From: JALQUL01 sp964556425
Lineage (GTDB): Bacteria; Pseudomonadota; Gammaproteobacteria; Burkholderiales; Burkholderiaceae_C
DNA: 14,816 nt
Direction: 5' to 3'
Assembly: GCA_964556425.1 (NCBI GenBank)
Contig: CAZKWC010000071.1
Location: 1 to 14,816, forward strand
Made by a program: the position numbers and the translations under genes. This document shows positions 13,337 to 14,816 of this stretch, one piece after another. Position 1 is the first letter of the stretch; the number at the start of each line of letters is the position of its first letter. The notes under the pieces were generated by a model, which searched no databases, had not been told where the DNA came from, and saw nothing but the letters and a program-made list of their open reading frames with translations.

Positions 13337-14719
13337 TCAGCTCGCCACTTCCCGAGCAGCTCGCAAACCACTCATATAGGCCCCATGCGCTGTTCCGTAA
13401 TAGTCTTTATGAGTGGCCTCGCCAGCAAAAAAGACTTTACCGTTTACTGATGCAGCAAGGGTGTCTCGTTGACCTGGTTTGTAACCCACTTGGTTAAAGG
13501 AGTAAGAGCCTAGACTAAAAGGGTCTTGAGCCCAGCGGGTGATTTGGAAATCAATAGGCTTGGGGATATTATTGCCGTAGATATTTTTAAGAGTTTTCAT
13601 TGCATCTTGCACAATGTCCGCGTCGCTCATGCGCTCAATCTCGCGCCCACGATCTGCAGCATTAAAGCCAAGTAGCACGGGCCATTTTGCAGCTCGCATA
13701 AAACTCACCCATTCTGCCCAATGGCCGTGTTGCGCTGGTATAACTTCTAGCCAATCGACATTGGTAGGCCAAAAGGCTTTCTCAAAGCGTAAATAGCACT
13801 TGTTAAGCACACCCATTTGCATTTTTTCAAGGCTTTTTTGCTTGGCAACTGGTAAAGCAGGTTTAAATTTGATTTGACCGCTTTTTAGCACACCCAAAGG
13901 CAAGGTAACAATCACTTGATCGGCAAACACCATGCCTTGGGATGTGGTAATGGCCACTTGACTAGCACTGTAATCTATAGATTTGACAATATGGCCTAGC
14001 TTAATATTCAAATCCTCAGCTAAGTGCTGAGTGATGACTTGAAAACCTTGAGCAAAAAATTTGTCACCACCAGGAAGCTCTTTGGACTCGTCAAAATACT
14101 GAGCGCTAAGCTGATCTATGCTTCCGCCATATTCCTGCTCTAAGTTGCTATTGAGGATGAAGTGAATCATCCGTGCCATGTCTGAGTTGGCATCTAAACC
14201 TTTCAGCAAAGGCATAATGGCGCGGCGCACCGAGATGTCAGACTCTAACTCTTCATCGTCTTGTACCGCTTCTAGCCGCTTGTTAATCTGTTGTGTGACT
14301 TGATCCAATTCTTTGGTTTGCGCCTTGGTAAGCTCTTGGCCTTGCACACCATAGGTGATTGCACTCTCAGAATTAGTAGCAAAACGTTTAGCATTAATGC
14401 CATCGGCCAGCGCCGTCAATGGGTTGCCCTGTGTGCCATGAATCCATGTTGCACCTAAATCTAGGGGCATATTAGACCATTGGGTACTGGTCCAAATACG
14501 GCCACCAATGCGTTCGCGACCTTCTATAACTGTTACATTGTGCCCCAACTTTTGCAGATGATTGGCAGCAGCCAAACCCGCCATACCTGCGCCAATAACG
14601 GCAATACGCTTGACCTTGCCTGAGTTGGAATTTTGGCTTTGTGCATTTGATATAGGCAACATGCAGCTGAGCAAGATTTTAAGAATATCTCGTTTATTAA
14701 TGGAATTAAAATGTTTCAT
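13337..14719 (-). CDS. Exported FAD-dependent amine oxidase (polyamine/monoamine oxidase-like)
   Basis: 460 residues from ATG 14719; a GTG six codons upstream is in frame but has no better ribosome site. The flavin amine oxidase fold is clear: FAD fingerprint VIGAGMAGLAAANHL (41-55) with E66, RIGGRIWT (70-77), LGATWIHG (88-95), the N306-K307 pair in a segment that holds the flavin-facing lysine of polyamine oxidases and LSD1, RWAQDPFSLGSYSF (395-408), and FAGEATH (431-437). The N-terminus reads NKRDILK then a hydrophobic stretch and SNA before QSQ, a Tat-like signal with Lys-Arg in place of Arg-Arg, as would suit a flavoprotein exported folded. The substrate is likely a primary, secondary or poly-amine with release of H2O2 and ammonia or amine, but cannot be fixed. 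Same strand as folD, 237 bp upstream; functional link to methylamine-type catabolism is plausible only. Confidence 0.87.
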   Translation of the reverse strand: MKHFNSINKRDILKILLSCMLPISNAQSQNSNSGKVKRIAVIGAGMAGLAAANHLQKLGHNVTVIEGRERIGGRIWTSTQWSNMPLDLGATWIHGTQGNPLTALADGINAKRFATNSESAITYGVQGQELTKAQTKELDQVTQQINKRLEAVQDDEELESDISVRRAIMPLLKGLDANSDMARMIHFILNSNLEQEYGGSIDQLSAQYFDESKELPGGDKFFAQGFQVITQHLAEDLNIKLGHIVKSIDYSASQVAITTSQGMVFADQVIVTLPLGVLKSGQIKFKPALPVAKQKSLEKMQMGVLNKCYLRFEKAFWPTNVDWLEVIPAQHGHWAEWVSFMRAAKWPVLLGFNAADRGREIERMSDADIVQDAMKTLKNIYGNNIPKPIDFQITRWAQDPFSLGSYSFNQVGYKPGQRDTLAASVNGKVFFAGEATHKDYYGTAHGAYMSGLRAAREVAS

Positions 14720-14750
14720 GATGAATTGATTTATCACTTGGCGCGTAAAA

Positions 14751-14770
14751 CCTTGCCCTTAAGGGCGGGG
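14751..14770 (+). repeat. Wobble-paired hairpin resembling an IS200/IS605-type end
   Basis: CCTTGCCC-TTAA-GGGCGGGG can fold into an 8-bp stem with a UUAA loop. The two non-Watson-Crick positions are U-G wobbles if the + strand is RNA but C-A mismatches on the - strand, so the + strand is the likely structured one. It is followed by ATGTAAGC and no T-run, so it is not a terminator. The shape and sequence recall right ends of IS200/IS605/IS1341-like elements, where the TnpB guide RNA scaffold ends. No transposase or tnpB is visible to its left, so this would be a solo end. Confidence 0.3.
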
Positions 14771-14816
14771 ATGTAAGCATTGGACTGCAATATGCGTACG
14801 TCATTGTCATTGCTCT

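Overview
The window looks like a chromosomal segment of a moderately AT-rich Pseudomonadota (proteobacterium). The main evidence is a canonical soxB-soxD-soxA-soxG heterotetrameric sarcosine oxidase operon with single-chain SdaA-type serine dehydratase and FolD beside it, a grouping well known from Pseudomonas-like one-carbon/glycine betaine catabolic clusters. The genus cannot be fixed from sequence alone. No rRNA, tRNA, CRISPR array, prophage or intact insertion sequence is visible.

Layout. On the + strand at the left are a major-facilitator transporter cut off by the window edge (1-1175) and, overlapping its end, an exported TolB-like beta-propeller protein (1150-2235). This pair is clearly more AT-rich than the rest. 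A short convergent gap with a GC-rich hairpin (2321-2340) follows. Everything from 2385 to the right end is on the - strand. In transcription order (right to left) it holds: an exported FAD amine oxidase (14719-13337), folD (13099-12233), sdaA (12053-10662), soxB (10533-9274), soxD (9242-8940), soxA (8943-5947), soxG (5954-5358), a hydantoinase/oxoprolinase-type ATPase (5273-3225) and a di-cluster 4Fe-4S protein (3200-2385).

How the genes work together. SoxBDAG oxidises sarcosine to glycine and passes the methyl carbon to tetrahydrofolate as 5,10-methylene-THF. FolD oxidises that to methenyl- and then 10-formyl-THF. Glycine can be turned into serine by a GlyA not seen here, and SdaA deaminates serine to pyruvate and ammonia. 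The core is therefore a sarcosine-to-pyruvate and C1 module. Glycine betaine and dimethylglycine demethylases, GlyA, PurU and formate dehydrogenase, often found with such operons, are not in this window.

The least understood part is the tail. The HyuA-like ATPase has no HyuB partner here and is followed by an uncharacterised 4Fe-4S protein. Both lie directly behind a good intrinsic terminator that closes soxBDAG, so they are probably expressed by read-through or from a promoter inside soxG. Other signals are an intrinsic terminator behind sdaA, inverted repeats in front of soxB and sdaA, a near-identical 27/28-bp repeat pair upstream of folD, and a wobble-paired hairpin at the right edge that resembles an IS200/IS605-type end.
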